From an uncultured Chlorobiota bacterium (GTDB taxonomy: Bacteria; Bacteroidota; Kapaibacteriia; OLB7): DNA of 5,973 nt. Of the stretch, positions 5,760-5,973 are shown piece by piece. Positions within the stretch are counted from its first letter, which is position 1; each line of letters starts with the position of its first letter. The notes below the pieces were generated by a model. The model did not search any database. It was not told where the DNA came from and saw only the letters and a program-made list of their open reading frames with translations. A program made the position numbers and the translations under genes. The stretch is taken from positions 1 to 5,973 of the forward strand of contig CAMLOB010000272.1 in NCBI GenBank assembly GCA_946481475.1, read 5' to 3'.

Positions 5760-5973
5760 ATGAAACAGCATTTTTCCTTTCTGCTTGCCCTGATAATGTT
5801 GGGAGGGGCGATTTCAACCTCGGCCCAGGTTACCCTGGAAACGGATGTGACCGAGACCGAAACCACAACCGATGAGGGGACCACAAAGAATTCCGGCATC
5901 GTTGTCTTCGGCAGCGAAAACGGCAAGACCCACAGCATTGTGATCGGCAAAGGACAGCCTTCCGTCGCCATCG
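5760..5973 (+). CDS. Secreted hypothetical protein (N-terminal part; 3' end outside the window)
   Basis: The frame is open to the window end, giving 71 residues. It begins with a clear signal peptide: MKQHF, then the hydrophobic core SFLLALIMLGGA, with predicted cleavage after Ala22 (TSA|QV). The mature start is rich in Thr, Glu and Asp (TDVTETETTTDEG), as in an exposed, flexible N-terminus. It then becomes a beta-like stretch, SGIVVFGSENGKTHSIVIG. I do not recognise a family. The start is uncertain: ATG 5727 and ATG 5736 are in frame upstream and would add MESMEKILRRT or MEKILRRT. GGAG at 5712-5715 is 11 bases before 5727, and 5760 has only a weak purine stretch. I chose 5760 because it gives the most typical signal peptide. 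It diverges from the barrel-like gene. Confidence 0.75.
   Translation, partial: MKQHFSFLLALIMLGGAISTSAQVTLETDVTETETTTDEGTTKNSGIVVFGSENGKTHSIVIGKGQPSVAI

Noticed and set aside
5567..5971. 134-codon minus-strand frame over the divergent region and the last gene
   Set aside because: It runs across the intergenic region and antisense to a frame that starts with a clean signal peptide. Its translation has no domain.

Overview
The window looks like a high-GC chromosomal segment from the Bacteroidota/Chlorobiota (FCB) group. The strongest reason is the C-terminal type IX secretion (T9SS) sorting domain on the large secreted protein. In addition, all three signal peptides present have a predicted cleavage after Ala with Gln at +1, the 'Q-rule' pattern described for Bacteroidetes. 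GC content is high by eye in the coding regions, which fits GC-rich relatives (for example Ignavibacteria/Kapabacteria-like or Rhodothermia-like lineages) better than classical Bacteroides. The lineage call below the FCB group is inference.

Layout, left to right. (1) 1-498 (+): the C-terminal 165 residues of a nitrilase-superfamily carbon-nitrogen hydrolase, cut by the window edge, with catalytic Lys and Cys visible. (2) 499-803: a gene-free gap with a short GC hairpin, a GGTGCACC palindrome and a degenerate tract resembling dispersed 'CACAAAGNCACGAAGG' spacer repeats. (3) 804-3128 (+): a 774-residue secreted protein with a peptide-N-glycosidase F (PNGase F)-like catalytic unit, a CARDB-like and another beta module, a choice-of-anchor-D/ASH-like Ig domain and a T9SS sorting tail. 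(4) 3129-3295: a strong hairpin, then four 8-bp repeats running directly into the next start codon. (5) 3296-5020 (+): a fusion of a DEDDh (DnaQ-like) 3'-5' exonuclease with a UvrC N-terminal half (GIY-YIG nuclease, four-Cys motif, UVR helix hairpin), lacking the UvrC C-terminal nuclease. (6) 5072-5557 (-): a small exported beta-barrel-like protein, convergent with the fusion. (7) 5558-5759: a divergent intergenic region. (8) 5760-5973 (+): the N-terminus of an unrecognised secreted protein, cut by the window end.

No single pathway links these genes. Two themes are visible: cell-surface and secreted proteins (items 3, 6 and 8), and DNA repair (item 5). The nitrilase-like enzyme is probably a metabolic amidase, but its substrate cannot be read from this window. 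I see no RNA gene, CRISPR array, insertion sequence or phage gene. The most interesting points are the PNGase F-like protein that keeps two of three known catalytic acids but appears to lack the third, the exonuclease-UvrC fusion with an intact four-cysteine signature, and the short-unit repeat abutting its start codon.
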